Numbered from the stretch's first letter, positions 51,026 through 59,870 are shown. The stretch: DNA of 64,000 nt from Clostridia bacterium (GCA_017467405.1 JAFTSH010000001.1:293542-357541); one strand, 5' to 3'. Notes: generated from the letters alone by a model not told the origin. A program made the numbers and translations.

Positions 51026-51559
51026 TCAGTTTTCGGGGAATTCTTTTTTGTAGTTTTCGATGCACTGCTCGATGATCTCCAGCGCGTCCTTGCGTCCCAT
51101 TACTTCGTTTACGGCCGTAGCCTTTCCCTCGAGCTGCTTGTAGACCGAGAAGAAGTGGCGCATTTCCTCAAACCAGTGGGCAGGGAGCTCCTCAATGCTT
51201 TTGTAGGAATTGTAGGTGGGATCCTCAGCAGGGATGGCGATTATCTTTTCGTCGTTTTTGCCGTTGTCGAGCATGGTGATTACACCGATCGGATAACAGC
51301 GGACGAGCACCATGGGATCGATAGGCTCGTTACAGAGCACAAGCACGTCAAGAGGGTCACCGTCATCGGCAAGGGTTCGCGGTATAAAGCCGTAGTTGGC
51401 GGGATAGTGCGTAGAGGTGTAGAGAATACGGTCAAGGATGATGAGTCCGGTTTCCTTGTCGAGCTCGTATTTTTTCTTACTGCCTTTTTTGATCTCAATT
51501 ACGGAAAGAAAATCCTCGGGTGAGATGCGTTCGGGCGAAACGTTGTGCCAGATGTTCAT
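51026..51559 (-). CDS. ppa: Inorganic pyrophosphatase, family I
   Basis: The 177-residue soluble enzyme hydrolyses pyrophosphate from biosynthesis. The catalytic signature [11 protein letters not shown] is at residues 65-75. The upstream [12 protein letters not shown] and [16 protein letters not shown] are typical, and [10 protein letters not shown] follows. Many Clostridia use the family II enzyme, so this family I type is worth noting. ATG 51559 follows AAAGGACC; an earlier ATG at 51592 would add 11 residues. Confidence 0.95.
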   Translation of the reverse strand: MNIWHNVSPERISPEDFLSVIEIKKGSKKKYELDKETGLIILDRILYTSTHYPANYGFIPRTLADDGDPLDVLVLCNEPIDPMVLVRCYPIGVITMLDNGKNDEKIIAIPAEDPTYNSYKSIEELPAHWFEEMRHFFSVYKQLEGKATAVNEVMGRKDALEIIEQCIENYKKEFPEN

Positions 51560-51662
51560 GTAACGGTCCTTTCTTGTTGGGGCATATCGCAATACCCTGC
51601 GGCTGTAAATCTACAGCAAGATCAATGCTTTACTGAAATTATACACCCGTATCTGCCGTCTG

Positions 51663-52091
51663 TCAATCGGAAGTATTGCTTTCGGAACCGTCATTTTCGG
51701 TTATTTTTTCCTCTTTTTTGTCGGTCTGAAGCCGCGAGGTGACGGTGCAAAGCCTGAGCGAGGAACGGCTGAGGCATATAATATCGTGCCAGGTCCCCGC
51801 TGGTATTATCACGGCAGACCCCTTTTTGGCACGCTCGTATCGGTTAAGGTGTTTTTTGTCATTTCCGTAAAGCAGCAGCATACTGCCGCTTTCGATCATA
51901 ATAAATCGGTCGCTTTCGGGGTAAACGCAGACGCCTGCCGCCTTTCCCGACCCGACGGATATCAGCCGCACCTCAAGCGTATTGCCGTACCGTATCAGAC
52001 CTTCGTTTTGTCTGAAGGCCTTTGCGATATCAAGGTTAAGAGAGGCCGGCAAGGCGGGATTTTGAGTTTCTTTTACATCGTGTTTCGTCAT
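51663..52091 (-). CDS. Cupin-domain protein
   Basis: The 142-residue protein has a single cupin barrel in residues about 30-115, with RFIMIESGSMLLLY and the second motif KKGSAVIIPAGTWHDI. The usual first-motif His pair is not obvious, so metal binding is doubtful. The tail is charged. ATG 52091 follows AAAGGAGGGG; an earlier ATG at 52139 adds 16 residues without support. The role is unknown. Confidence 0.78.
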   Translation of the reverse strand: MTKHDVKETQNPALPASLNLDIAKAFRQNEGLIRYGNTLEVRLISVGSGKAAGVCVYPESDRFIMIESGSMLLLYGNDKKHLNRYERAKKGSAVIIPAGTWHDIICLSRSSLRLCTVTSRLQTDKKEEKITENDGSESNTSD

Positions 52092-52163
52092 TGCCGCCCC
52101 TCCTTTGAAATTTACGATTGTAACATTATATGCCTGCATTGGCTCTTTCTTTCACCGAAAGAC

Positions 52164-52194
52164 AAAAAAATTACACTCCCGCGCGGGAGTGTAA
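52164..52194 (-). terminator. Terminator after the surface-protein gene
   Basis: A perfect 24-base palindrome (52171-52194) centred on CCGCGCGG is followed on the minus strand by seven T. Confidence 0.85.
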
Positions 52195-52212
52195 TTAAGG
52201 ATCAGATTAAAT

Positions 52213-53265
52213 TCAGTTCTTCTTGATTACGAGGAACCAGACTGCAGCAGCGGCTACGGCAAGAACTACTACGCCGATAACCACCCAGCCCCAGACGGGG
52301 AATCCGCCCGACTCGGAAGAATCGTCGGCAACGGAGGTGGTATCCTCGGGAGCGACCTCGCTCTCGGCTACGACGGAGGAGGTATCAGCGGTGCTGTTGC
52401 TGACGACGGAGGAGGTATCAGCGGTGACGTTGCTTACGGTCGACGAGGTGTTTGAAGAAGCGTTGGGAACCGTGATGGTGGTCTTGCTGCTGGTATTCGA
52501 AGAGGTGTTGGCAGCGGGCTTTCTGTACTCAAGGGTCATGTTGTCGAAATAAAGATCGACGTCAGCCTTACCTGCGGAGAAGATGAAGATTCTCACCCTG
52601 AAGATATCGCAGTTGGGAAGCTGGTTGTTCATCTTGTTCAGGGGGATCTCAAACTTGTTCCAGCCGTCCTGAATAGGGGAGTGAGCGTTAAGCTGCGAGA
52701 AAAGGAACTGATACTCCTGGGGAGAGTCGATCTCTTTGCAGACTTCGATGGCGGAGTTGCCGAGGTCGAGGTTGGCAAAGTCGGTCTTCTTATCAACGTA
52801 CATGTAGAAGCAGAGATATGTATTTGCGGGATCGGTGACCTTAACGTTCTTGATGTCACGGATCTGGAAGGTGGTTCTGTCAAAATTAATCGTCTTATTG
52901 CCGGCGTTCGCGAGGGTTTCGCTCTGGGCAACGTGGATCTTCATAGAGGACTTGCCTTCGAGGAAGTGGGTGGTATCACGGGAAACGTCGAGTGTACCGA
53001 CGTCGCCGCAGTACTCGTCCTCGTCACGGCCGTATTCTTCAGCCTCAAGGCTCTTTCCGAGGGGGTCGGCAAGGCCGGAGGGGCTGCTTACGTTAGTGGG
53101 GTTGGAGGGGTCTGCCTCAAAGTTCGAGAGAACGCAGACGGTGCCCTTGAACTCGGTGTACTTATCATAACTGTCAGCGGCCGAAACGGATACGCTGCAC
53201 ATCATGATAGCACATACGGTAACGAGTGCGAGAGAGACGGCAACTATTTTCTTGAGGTTTTTCAT
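52213..53265 (-). CDS. Surface protein with one jelly-roll domain, Ser/Thr stalk and membrane anchor
   Basis: The 350-residue product has a signal peptide ending near VSAADS (about 30). One beta-rich domain follows (about 40-245), with CGDVGTLDVS, YLCFYMYVDKK, GWNKFEIPLNKM and VDLYFDNMTLEY. A low-complexity Ser/Thr/Asn/Val stalk then has near-repeats of the form TADTSSVVSNS. The C-terminus is a hydrophobic helix (VWGWVVIGVVVLAVAAAAVWFL) and Lys-Lys-Asn. The layout matches the end of the three-domain protein at 33223-35058, so both are probably surface carbohydrate-binding proteins. The ligand is unknown. Confidence 0.72.
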   Translation of the reverse strand: MKNLKKIVAVSLALVTVCAIMMCSVSVSAADSYDKYTEFKGTVCVLSNFEADPSNPTNVSSPSGLADPLGKSLEAEEYGRDEDEYCGDVGTLDVSRDTTHFLEGKSSMKIHVAQSETLANAGNKTINFDRTTFQIRDIKNVKVTDPANTYLCFYMYVDKKTDFANLDLGNSAIEVCKEIDSPQEYQFLFSQLNAHSPIQDGWNKFEIPLNKMNNQLPNCDIFRVRIFIFSAGKADVDLYFDNMTLEYRKPAANTSSNTSSKTTITVPNASSNTSSTVSNVTADTSSVVSNSTADTSSVVAESEVAPEDTTSVADDSSESGGFPVWGWVVIGVVVLAVAAAAVWFLVIKKN

Positions 53266-53406
53266 CTTGTACAAACTCCTTTTGAATTTTTTGCGCCGAA
53301 GCGCGAAAACATTTATGCTCTTACAGTTTACCATTATGCTTTGGGAATTGCAAGCATAACATACAAATTAGAGCAAAATAGTATAAAAATACCGCAAAAT
53401 CGAGCA

Positions 53407-54063
53407 TTAACACTCTTTGATTACCCTTTTCACGAGACCGACAACGCGTATACGCTCGGTTTCACTGCCCTCAAAGAGCCGCGGCGCGTATTCCGGATTG
53501 AGCGAAACGAGGCGGATGAAGCCGTCGCCGTACTCGGTTTTTTTGACGAGCCCCTCTTCGCCGTCGAGCAGTACCACGGCAATCGAGCCGCTGTCGACGG
53601 AGCTCTGGCGGCGCACCTGAATGAGGTCTCCGTTTTCGATCTTGGGATACATCGAGTCGCCGACTACCCGTATAAAAAGCGTGCTTTCGGCCTCGGCGTC
53701 GGATCTCATATAGGCGTGTATCCGACCGACGGGTCTGTCGTCGGCGGAAGCTCCGAAGCCCGCTGAAACGCTCTCGTAAAGGGGAAGATTTCGAAGATAC
53801 GGTGCGCCTGAAACGGAGAAGCTTTTCGAGTCTTCGGCAAAAACGCGCACGGGCGAAACGTCGTAACCCATCAGCCACGCCTCGCTGACGTTAAGAGCGG
53901 CGGCGAGCTTTTCGAGTCGGTCTGATTTTGGCTCGAAATTTCCCGACAGATATTGCGACATCGCGCTTTTGGGGATCCCCGTCGCGGCGCAGAGATCGCG
54001 CTGCTTCATTTGGCTGAGCTCCAACGCGGTCTTCAGCCGGTTGCAGAATTTTTCCTTGCCCAT
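53407..54063 (-). CDS. Phage-type repressor: HTH plus S24 peptidase domain
   Basis: The 218-residue protein has an N-terminal XRE helix-turn-helix (residues about 8-62, QRDLCAATGIPKSAMSQYLSG). A linker and a LexA/CI-type S24 domain follow. The self-cleavage Ser137 is in VVGDSMYP and the Lys is 174 or 175 in GLVKKTEY. The expected Ala-Gly cleavage site is SAGFG near 100-104. It therefore looks able to autocleave after RecA activation. It is divergent from the baseplate/lysis genes, with operators between. ATG 54063 follows AAGGAAGGTG. No integrase or Cro-like gene is visible. Confidence 0.9.
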   Translation of the reverse strand: MGKEKFCNRLKTALELSQMKQRDLCAATGIPKSAMSQYLSGNFEPKSDRLEKLAAALNVSEAWLMGYDVSPVRVFAEDSKSFSVSGAPYLRNLPLYESVSAGFGASADDRPVGRIHAYMRSDAEAESTLFIRVVGDSMYPKIENGDLIQVRRQSSVDSGSIAVVLLDGEEGLVKKTEYGDGFIRLVSLNPEYAPRLFEGSETERIRVVGLVKRVIKEC

Positions 54064-54140
54064 ACCGTCACCTTCCTTAAACAGAATGTTACCACAAAAG
54101 TTCAGAAAAATCAACCGACAAGGGAAACGAATTGTGTTGA

Positions 54141-54213
54141 GTTTATAAAAACTGAACAAAACTCTTGACAGTTTCCGAAAATGCGTGTTAGAATTAGTTT
54201 AGAAAAACTAAAC
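54141..54213. promoter_or_regulatory. Repressor operators flanking the phage-gene promoter
   Basis: TTGACA (54165-54170), an 18-base spacer and TAGAAT (54189-54194) form the rightward promoter. The perfect inverted repeat GTTTAGAAAAACTAAAC (54197-54213) covers the likely start of transcription. A near-copy, GTTTATAAAAACTGAAC (54141-54157), lies just before the -35. A further half-site, GTTCAG, is near 54100 on the repressor side. Confidence 0.8.
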
Positions 54214-54228
54214 AAAGGAGGTGGTGAA

Positions 54229-54300
54229 ATGACCGGAATTTACAAAAAAATTATAAGGAGTGATATTTACGAAAAGGGTAACCGACAGACTGCTTCTTGA
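54229..54300 (+). CDS. Possible 23-residue leader peptide of the phage operon
   Basis: ATG 54229 follows a strong AAAGGAGGTGG site and opens a 23-codon frame ending at TGA 54298-54300. It overlaps the start of the baseplate gene in another frame. It may be a leader that couples translation, or a by-product of damage to the next gene's start. No homology is recognised. Confidence 0.35.
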   Translation: MTGIYKKIIRSDIYEKGNRQTAS

Positions 54301-55678
54301 TATACGCCATACCGAAGAACAGGAGAATATTTTTGTAAAGAAGGGTGACACCGACCGCAGGTTGGAGGTCACCTTTACAGATGGCTCAGGCACCCTTTCG
54401 CTTGACGGATGCTATGCGGTTTTTGCGGCAAAAAGGGAGGACGGCTCGGTTCTTTTCAACGACTGTACCGTTGAGGGCGACAAGGCCTTTTACGAGCTTA
54501 CCCACGATACGGTTGCGTTCGTCGGAGAGATGAATTGCGAGATACGTCTTTACGGTGCAGACGACGCTCTCGTTACGAGCCCGCGTTTTACCGTGACGGT
54601 GCTCGGCCCCGTGTGTTCGGACGACGACGTCCTTGCCGCTGAAACCGAGGTATCTGCGCTTACTGCACTCGTGTCGGAGGCATCGGAGCTCATAAGTGAC
54701 GTCGAGAACAGACTTGAAGGCGGAGAGCTTAACGGCCCTCAGGGTGCAAAGGGTGAAAAGGGCGACAAGGGCGATGCCTTTACCTATGCCGATTTCACCG
54801 ATCAGCAGCTTGCCTCTCTTAAGGGCGAAAAGGGCGACCGCGGAGAACAGGGTCCTCAGGGCGAAAAGGGCGACAAAGGTGAAACGGGCGACAAAGGCGA
54901 AGTCGGCGCAACCGGTTCTGACGGATATACCCCCGTCCGCGGCACCGACTATTGGACGCAGGAGGACGTTGACGAGATCAAGGGTTATATCGACGATGCG
55001 GTTGACTCTCTTTCGGGAACCTTCGAGGGAATGGTATATCCGCAATCGGTGTCGCTTCCGTATACGATCGCTTTTGAAGAAGCCCCGTCGTCGGTTATTC
55101 TTGAGTGGAATATCTACCTTAGCGAGGGGACTTACACGGCCGTGCTTTATGACGGAGATTCGCAAGGCATTTATTTTGATGCCGATACGATTACCGCCAC
55201 CTTATCGGGGAATATGCTGACTTTTGACGGATACGCAGGCGATCCGACCTTTTACGTTAAAATTATTGCGCTCGGTATCGGCAGCGGAGTCGTCAAGGAC
55301 GGTAAATCCGCATACGAAATTGCGTGTGATAACGGCTTTGACGGAACGCAAGAAGAATGGCTCGCTTCTCTCAAGGGTGAAAAGGGAGATACCGGAGTAC
55401 AGGGTTCTCAGGGTGAGAAAGGCGAAAAGGGAGATACCGGAGTACAGGGTCCTCAGGGCGAGAAAGGTGAAAAAGGAGATAAGGGTGATACAGGAGCAAC
55501 TGGTGCAGCAGGTTACACTCCTGTAAAGGGCACTGATTATTTCACAGCATCAGATATATCCTCAATAACCGAGAGTGTAAAAGCATCTTTGACAACGGAA
55601 GAATGGGTTTTCGAGCTTGAGGACGGCTCATCTGTGACCAAGAACATTTACTGCTCTGATGTAGCAAGCAAAACATAA
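54260..55678 (+). CDS. Phage baseplate/tail fibre protein with collagen-like repeats
   Basis: The 472-residue product begins with about 130 residues like the N-terminal domain of Siphoviridae baseplate upper proteins ([12 protein letters not shown]...[19 protein letters not shown]). Gly-X-Y collagen-like blocks follow near residues 158-172, 188-222 and 372-418. Each ends in a [11 protein letters not shown] or [11 protein letters not shown] motif typical of phage fibres, with a beta-rich domain between them. The GTG at 54260 is the only standard start but overlaps the AAGGAG site. ACG 54269 sits at ideal spacing and looks like a mutated ATG, which would give [12 protein letters not shown]. The gene may thus be poorly translated. 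Confidence 0.8.
   Translation: MIFTKRVTDRLLLDIRHTEEQENIFVKKGDTDRRLEVTFTDGSGTLSLDGCYAVFAAKREDGSVLFNDCTVEGDKAFYELTHDTVAFVGEMNCEIRLYGADDALVTSPRFTVTVLGPVCSDDDVLAAETEVSALTALVSEASELISDVENRLEGGELNGPQGAKGEKGDKGDAFTYADFTDQQLASLKGEKGDRGEQGPQGEKGDKGETGDKGEVGATGSDGYTPVRGTDYWTQEDVDEIKGYIDDAVDSLSGTFEGMVYPQSVSLPYTIAFEEAPSSVILEWNIYLSEGTYTAVLYDGDSQGIYFDADTITATLSGNMLTFDGYAGDPTFYVKIIALGIGSGVVKDGKSAYEIACDNGFDGTQEEWLASLKGEKGDTGVQGSQGEKGEKGDTGVQGPQGEKGEKGDKGDTGATGAAGYTPVKGTDYFTASDISSITESVKASLTTEEWVFELEDGSSVTKNIYCSDVASKT
55384..55474 (+). repeat. 45-base tandem repeat in collagen-like coding region
   Basis: Two adjacent near-identical 45-base units (starting 55384 and 55429) each encode 15 residues of Gly-X-Y. Such repeats can expand or contract and change fibre length. 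Confidence 0.75.
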
Positions 55679-55689
55679 GGAGTGGTGCT

Positions 55690-56211
55690 ATGAATTTCTC
55701 AACAGTTAAAACTATCACTATTCCTGAGGGTAATGTAACAAAGATTTCACATGACGGTAGTGTGCTTTGGCAGAAACCTAAATCCTTCACCAATCTTGCC
55801 GACCCGACAAGTGCCGATTGGTTGGTGGGCTATCGCTTAAACTCTTCAGGTGTACCGGTGGTGGCAGAGGATACCACCGTCACGAACTTTATAGCTTGTA
55901 AAAAAGGCGATATTCTCAGGGTAAACATGGACCTCAGGTCACAGGGTCAGCGTATCACAGGTTTTGACGTTGATACGGGGAAGAATGTTTTCGTAGGCTA
56001 TTTTACCAACAGTTACTCAAACGTTGTGTCTGATTCATCTATAAAGGACAAGATAACATACGAGAACGGAATATCCTCGTATGAGCTGATGATAGGCGGA
56101 AGCGGGAACACGTTATACGGCGCGGATAATATGACGGTAAGATTCAGTTTTATAACGTCTGCTATTGCAGCTGAGGATATCATCATAACGATCAACGAGG
56201 AGATATCTTAA
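55690..56211 (+). CDS. Phage tail/receptor-binding-like protein
   Basis: The 173-residue product begins FSTVKTITIPEGNVTKISHDGSVLWQK, a motif seen at the start of many clostridial prophage tail-tip proteins. The rest is beta-rich with alternating hydrophobic residues, resembling a receptor- or sugar-binding domain. It has no signal peptide. ATG 55690 is 11 bases after the previous stop, with AAGGAGTGG in front, and its own stop overlaps the next ATG. It is probably the distal fibre or an accessory host-recognition protein (inference). Confidence 0.68.
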   Translation: MNFSTVKTITIPEGNVTKISHDGSVLWQKPKSFTNLADPTSADWLVGYRLNSSGVPVVAEDTTVTNFIACKKGDILRVNMDLRSQGQRITGFDVDTGKNVFVGYFTNSYSNVVSDSSIKDKITYENGISSYELMIGGSGNTLYGADNMTVRFSFITSAIAAEDIIITINEEIS

Positions 56212-56321
56212 TGAATATGTTTCATCTGACGTGGATAGTACCGTTTGCAGCCACCTTCGGTTTTATACTTGCAGCATTATTTGCCGCCGGTAACGACGGT
56301 AACGGCAGGGGCAGGAGGTGA
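56211..56321 (+). CDS. Small single-span membrane protein of the lysis region
   Basis: This 36-residue frame starts at an ATG overlapping the preceding stop (TAATG). It encodes one hydrophobic helix (WIVPFAATFGFILAALFAA) and a basic Gly/Arg tail. It sits directly before the holin-like gene, so it may be a small holin or spanin-like accessory. It is too short for homology to be certain. Confidence 0.55.
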   Translation: MNMFHLTWIVPFAATFGFILAALFAAGNDGNGRGRR

Positions 56322-56325
56322 AGGA

Positions 56326-56628
56326 ATGTACGTAACGGTGAATACGGTCATTACCGCCGCAAGCCTTCTTACCGCCGCGGGAGCTCTTCTCGGGATGGTA
56401 CTTAAGGTGCATAAATGGTACCTTCGGCTTGAGGATATGGGAAGACAGATAGAGACCCTGAAGGCACATCACGAGGACGACGTCGGGCACATCAAGGAGG
56501 AAAACCGCCTTGTATGCTACGCGCTCTCGGCCTGCCTTGACGGTCTGCGACAGCTCGGAGCAAATCACACCGTGCCCGACGCCAAAAACAAGCTTGATAA
56601 ATACCTGAACGAACAGGCACATCACTAA
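56326..56628 (+). CDS. Holin-like phage protein
   Basis: The 100-residue protein has one N-terminal membrane helix (VITAASLLTAAGALLGMVLKV), then a charged helical region and LVCYALSACLDGLRQLGAN followed by KLDKYLNEQAHH. Proteins with this layout and ending are common just before endolysin genes in clostridial prophages and are presumed holins. ATG 56326 follows GGAGGTGAAGG. The endolysin starts 13 bases after its stop. Confidence 0.78.
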   Translation: MYVTVNTVITAASLLTAAGALLGMVLKVHKWYLRLEDMGRQIETLKAHHEDDVGHIKEENRLVCYALSACLDGLRQLGANHTVPDAKNKLDKYLNEQAHH

Positions 56629-56641
56629 AAGGAGAAAAAAT

Positions 56642-57601
56642 ATGTCACTAACCCCTGCCGAGAGGTTGGCCGAGACGGCACTTGCCGAGATCGGCTACCT
56701 CGAAAAGGCAAGCAGCAAATATCTCGACAGCAAGACCGCCAACGCGGGGTCAAAAAACTATACAAAATACGCAAGAGATCTCGACGCCATCACCGGCTTT
56801 TACAACGGCAAAAAGCAGGGCGCCGCGTGGTGCGACGTCTTCGTTGATTGGTGCTTCGTAAAGACCTTCGGCGCAGACGAGGCAAAGCGCCTTCTCTGTC
56901 AGCCGAACAAATCACTCGGAGCAGGCTGCGGATATTCCCTGAAATACTATAAAAGCAAGGGACGGTTTCACACGAAGCCCGCGGTGGGAGATCAGATCTT
57001 TTTCAAAAGCGGGACAGGCATTGCCCACACGGGAATCGTGTATGACGCCGATAATACCCACGTCTACACGGTGGAGGGAAATACCTCGCCTGTATCGGGA
57101 ATGGTAGCAAACGGAGGCTGCGTTTCGGCTAAAAAATATAAGCTGTCTTACTCAAAGATCGCAGGCTACGGCAGACCCGAATACACCGATGAAGGAGTCG
57201 GGGTGCAGTACCTGACCACTCCTGCCGGTCTTACCGCAAAGCAAAAGATAAAGGCCTTCCAGGTGGCCGCCAAAAAGGACGGCGTGCACAAAAAGGCAGG
57301 TTATACCGATGCAAAATTTGAGACCGACGGAATATGGGGACCCATCACCGAAGGTGTGGCCGCAAAAGCGGAGGTGGAGCTCGGCGGCAGCTTCAAAAAC
57401 TGCAATAAGCTGGCACAGAAATACCTCGACCTCTGCGGGTTTGATATGACCGCGAGTAAAACCGCCTCGGGTGTGTACGACGGCATCATCGGACGGGGAA
57501 GCCGTGAAGCCATTATCGCTTACAAGACCTTCTGCGGCTTCGGCAAACCGCTCGACGTGATCGGTAAACTTACCTGGAAAAGAATACTTGGGGTCGGATA
57601 A
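56642..57601 (+). CDS. CHAP-domain endolysin
   Basis: The 319-residue product has an N-terminal CHAP amidase/endopeptidase domain, in about residues 1-180. The catalytic Cys is in GAAWCDVFVDWCF near 61, and the His in IAHTGIVYDADN near 138. The C-terminal half contains peptidoglycan-binding helical segments (LTAKQKIKAFQVAAKKDG and IGRGSREAIIAYKTFCG). No signal peptide is present, so release would need the upstream holin. It is the last gene of the phage-type operon and ends at a bidirectional terminator. Confidence 0.88.
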   Translation: MSLTPAERLAETALAEIGYLEKASSKYLDSKTANAGSKNYTKYARDLDAITGFYNGKKQGAAWCDVFVDWCFVKTFGADEAKRLLCQPNKSLGAGCGYSLKYYKSKGRFHTKPAVGDQIFFKSGTGIAHTGIVYDADNTHVYTVEGNTSPVSGMVANGGCVSAKKYKLSYSKIAGYGRPEYTDEGVGVQYLTTPAGLTAKQKIKAFQVAAKKDGVHKKAGYTDAKFETDGIWGPITEGVAAKAEVELGGSFKNCNKLAQKYLDLCGFDMTASKTASGVYDGIIGRGSREAIIAYKTFCGFGKPLDVIGKLTWKRILGVG

Positions 57602-57612
57602 GACTCAAAAGC

Positions 57613-57642
57613 AAAAGCCACGGATTTTTCCGTGGCTTTTTC
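57613..57642. terminator. Bidirectional terminator
   Basis: AAAAGCCACGG and CCGTGGCTTTT pair around a six-base loop, with T runs on both strands, between convergent endolysin and alpha-galactosidase genes. Confidence 0.88.
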
Positions 57643-57647
57643 TGTTG

Positions 57648-59777
57648 TTATTGATTGACCTTTTTGGCAATGAATACCTTTGAGTCGATGGCGGTCTCGA
57701 TCTCGGTGACGAGTCCCGAAAAGGTCAGCTCGTAGCCTGAGAATTCTCCGAGATACTCGTCGTTGACCGTGACGGCGTATCTGCCCGAGGGCTTGAGTCC
57801 CTTGAAGCGCACCTTCTTTTGAGGCTCGGTGACCTGAGAAAGGGTGAAGATTCCCAGCATTGAACAGTCGCCGTCCTTTGATGCAATCTCGAGGATGCCG
57901 ACGGAGTCCTTTTGAGCCAGCCTCAGCTCGGGCGTGTGGTGGAATACTCTGCAGTCGGAAAGCATCATCGGACGTACCGTTTCCTTGTAGGTTGCACTCA
58001 TTTTTGCTATTTTGTCAAGCAGCAGGGGAGAGTGTGTAATATCGCAGTCGAGCACGCAGAAAAGCAGAGGATTTCCGAAGCGCGCAACGTTGATCTGGAA
58101 ATCAAGCGTGCCCTTAAGGTGTCCGCCCTGCGCACCGATTGGGCGCACGAGATATTCGGGCGGCAGCAGCATCGAAACGCCGTTGATTACTCTGTACGAG
58201 CCGGGCGCGATCTGGTTGTCAGTCACCCACGTGTTGGACATCATCTGCATGAGTCCGAGGTCAAGTCTTGCACCGCCGCCTGCGCAGTTCTGGAAGATGA
58301 CGTTCGGATATTTCTCGCGGAGTCTTCGGAAGACCTCGTAGAAGTTGTTGTAATATCTGAGATCGCGGTTTTCGCGCGTATCTGAGACGGGCTTTGCGGA
58401 TGTATAGCTGTACGCACCCGAATCAAGCCTGAAAAAGTCAAGCTCGTATCGGTCAATGACGTCGCAGATCTGTTCAAACGCCCATTCGGTACCCGCCTTT
58501 TCGGAAAAGTCAAGAATCCCGCTGTTACCGTCAACGGTCATCTTCCCGGCATAGTCGTGAAGCTTGGGGATGTCGGGATTCTGAATTGCCTTGCTCTTGG
58601 GGCCGAGCTTTTCGACGTCCATCCACAGACCGAATTTCAATCCTCTTTCATGGGCGTAATCGCGTATATCGTTCATGCTGCAGGAATAGCGGAAGACCTC
58701 GGGGTTCCAGTCGCCCGTGTATGCGGGCCAGTCCGACTCACCGCCCGCGGGGGAGTACCAGCTCGCGTCGATGAAAAATACCTCGGCGCCGAGCTGCTGT
58801 GCGGTATCAATGGCGCGGAAGACGTTTTCCTCGCACATATTTACCTCGGGGCCGATTCCCGACTCGACCATCGGATGCTTTTCGTAGCCGTTGCAGTACG
58901 TCCTTACGTGTCGGTGGAATTCCTGAATTGCACCGTCAAAATCGTCGTGAAGCAGGGCTGCGTGCATGGACGGGGTGACGAGGCTTTCGCCCTGAGTCAG
59001 CAGATAGACGGGGTTGCGCGAGACGATCTTCGCCTCAAAGGACATATGATCCGAGAGGGAATGTCCGCTCGCGTAGTTGTGGAAGGAGAATTCGTAGCCG
59101 CCCGAATAGGCAAGCTGACCGATAAAGATTTCGGGACCCTTTTTGTTGCGTACGGCAAAGAAGGGGTGCCTGTAACGCTCGGCGTAGGTGTGCTTGCCGA
59201 AGGAATAGGTGTTTCTGGGCAGGGGGAGCCAGTGGAAATCACCCTCGAAATGGGACTGTGAATTCTGCATATATCCGAGCTCGTACGGCGGCATACCGTC
59301 CGTGTCGGGAATGCGCTCCTCTATTACGGGACCGCTCATAACCGACAGACCCGATACCGCAATATCCGAGTTCCCGAGATTTTCTACCGTAAGGTATCGG
59401 ACAAGAATATTGCTTCCGTCGAGCAGGGTGTGAACGGTGACGGTAACAGGCTTCAGCGTGCTCTTAAGCTTTACCGAAATATGAAGGACACCATCCTTCT
59501 CTTCTTTTTCATAGGATACCCACTCGTAGGTGCGGTAAAGATCGGTGCCGTCTATCTCAAGCCTGAAGGCCGAATCGACCTGAAATACCGCAGGATTGAG
59601 GCGCGCAACGCAGGGAACGGTGTTGGTGTGCATATCGTAGCCGGCGCAGTTCCAGCCGCAGGCGGTCAGCTCACCGTCCGAAAAGCATTCCTCGTAAACG
59701 GTGTTTCCCGAGCGGTACTCAACGTAAATACCGCCGTTCTCGTTGCGGGTGTAAGAATCAAAAAACACGGTTGACAT
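57648..59777 (-). CDS. GH36-type alpha-galactosidase
   Basis: The 709-residue enzyme belongs to glycoside hydrolase family 36 or a close relative. A large N-terminal beta-sandwich (about 1-290) precedes the barrel. KFGLWMDVEKLGP lies near 400. The nucleophile candidate Asp452 is in DFFRLDSGAY, and the acid/base Asp520 is in the NCAGGGARLDLG...NTWVTDNQ segment. The usual WDMN motif is replaced by RLDSG, so specificity may differ from raffinose/melibiose enzymes. No signal peptide suggests cytoplasmic use of imported oligosaccharides. ATG 59777 follows GGGAGG. No transporter gene is adjacent. Confidence 0.87.
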   Translation of the reverse strand: MSTVFFDSYTRNENGGIYVEYRSGNTVYEECFSDGELTACGWNCAGYDMHTNTVPCVARLNPAVFQVDSAFRLEIDGTDLYRTYEWVSYEKEEKDGVLHISVKLKSTLKPVTVTVHTLLDGSNILVRYLTVENLGNSDIAVSGLSVMSGPVIEERIPDTDGMPPYELGYMQNSQSHFEGDFHWLPLPRNTYSFGKHTYAERYRHPFFAVRNKKGPEIFIGQLAYSGGYEFSFHNYASGHSLSDHMSFEAKIVSRNPVYLLTQGESLVTPSMHAALLHDDFDGAIQEFHRHVRTYCNGYEKHPMVESGIGPEVNMCEENVFRAIDTAQQLGAEVFFIDASWYSPAGGESDWPAYTGDWNPEVFRYSCSMNDIRDYAHERGLKFGLWMDVEKLGPKSKAIQNPDIPKLHDYAGKMTVDGNSGILDFSEKAGTEWAFEQICDVIDRYELDFFRLDSGAYSYTSAKPVSDTRENRDLRYYNNFYEVFRRLREKYPNVIFQNCAGGGARLDLGLMQMMSNTWVTDNQIAPGSYRVINGVSMLLPPEYLVRPIGAQGGHLKGTLDFQINVARFGNPLLFCVLDCDITHSPLLLDKIAKMSATYKETVRPMMLSDCRVFHHTPELRLAQKDSVGILEIASKDGDCSMLGIFTLSQVTEPQKKVRFKGLKPSGRYAVTVNDEYLGEFSGYELTFSGLVTEIETAIDSKVFIAKKVNQ

Positions 59778-59841
59778 AAATTTTCCTCCCTTTATCAAGC
59801 GGGGTAAAGGACTCGTGCACGGCACGGATCCCTTTTTGGGT

Positions 59842-59870
59842 ATCATATCCCAAACGAAAACCTCTGTCAA
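59842..59870 (-). promoter_or_regulatory. Promoter of the alpha-galactosidase gene
   Basis: On the minus strand consensus TTGACA, a 17-base spacer and TATGAT lie 65 bases before the start codon. Confidence 0.65.

Noticed and set aside
54244..54260. Programmed frameshift between the 23-codon leader and the baseplate frame at the A-run
   Set aside because: Joining the frames would require a +1 shift, whereas A-run slippage sites of this form give -1 shifts. A mutated start codon explains the arrangement more simply.
54733..55512. Repetitive DNA in the fibre gene considered as a CRISPR-like array
   Set aside because: The repeats are in frame, encode Gly-X-Y triplets and have no unique spacers. 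No CRISPR array or cas gene is seen anywhere in the window.
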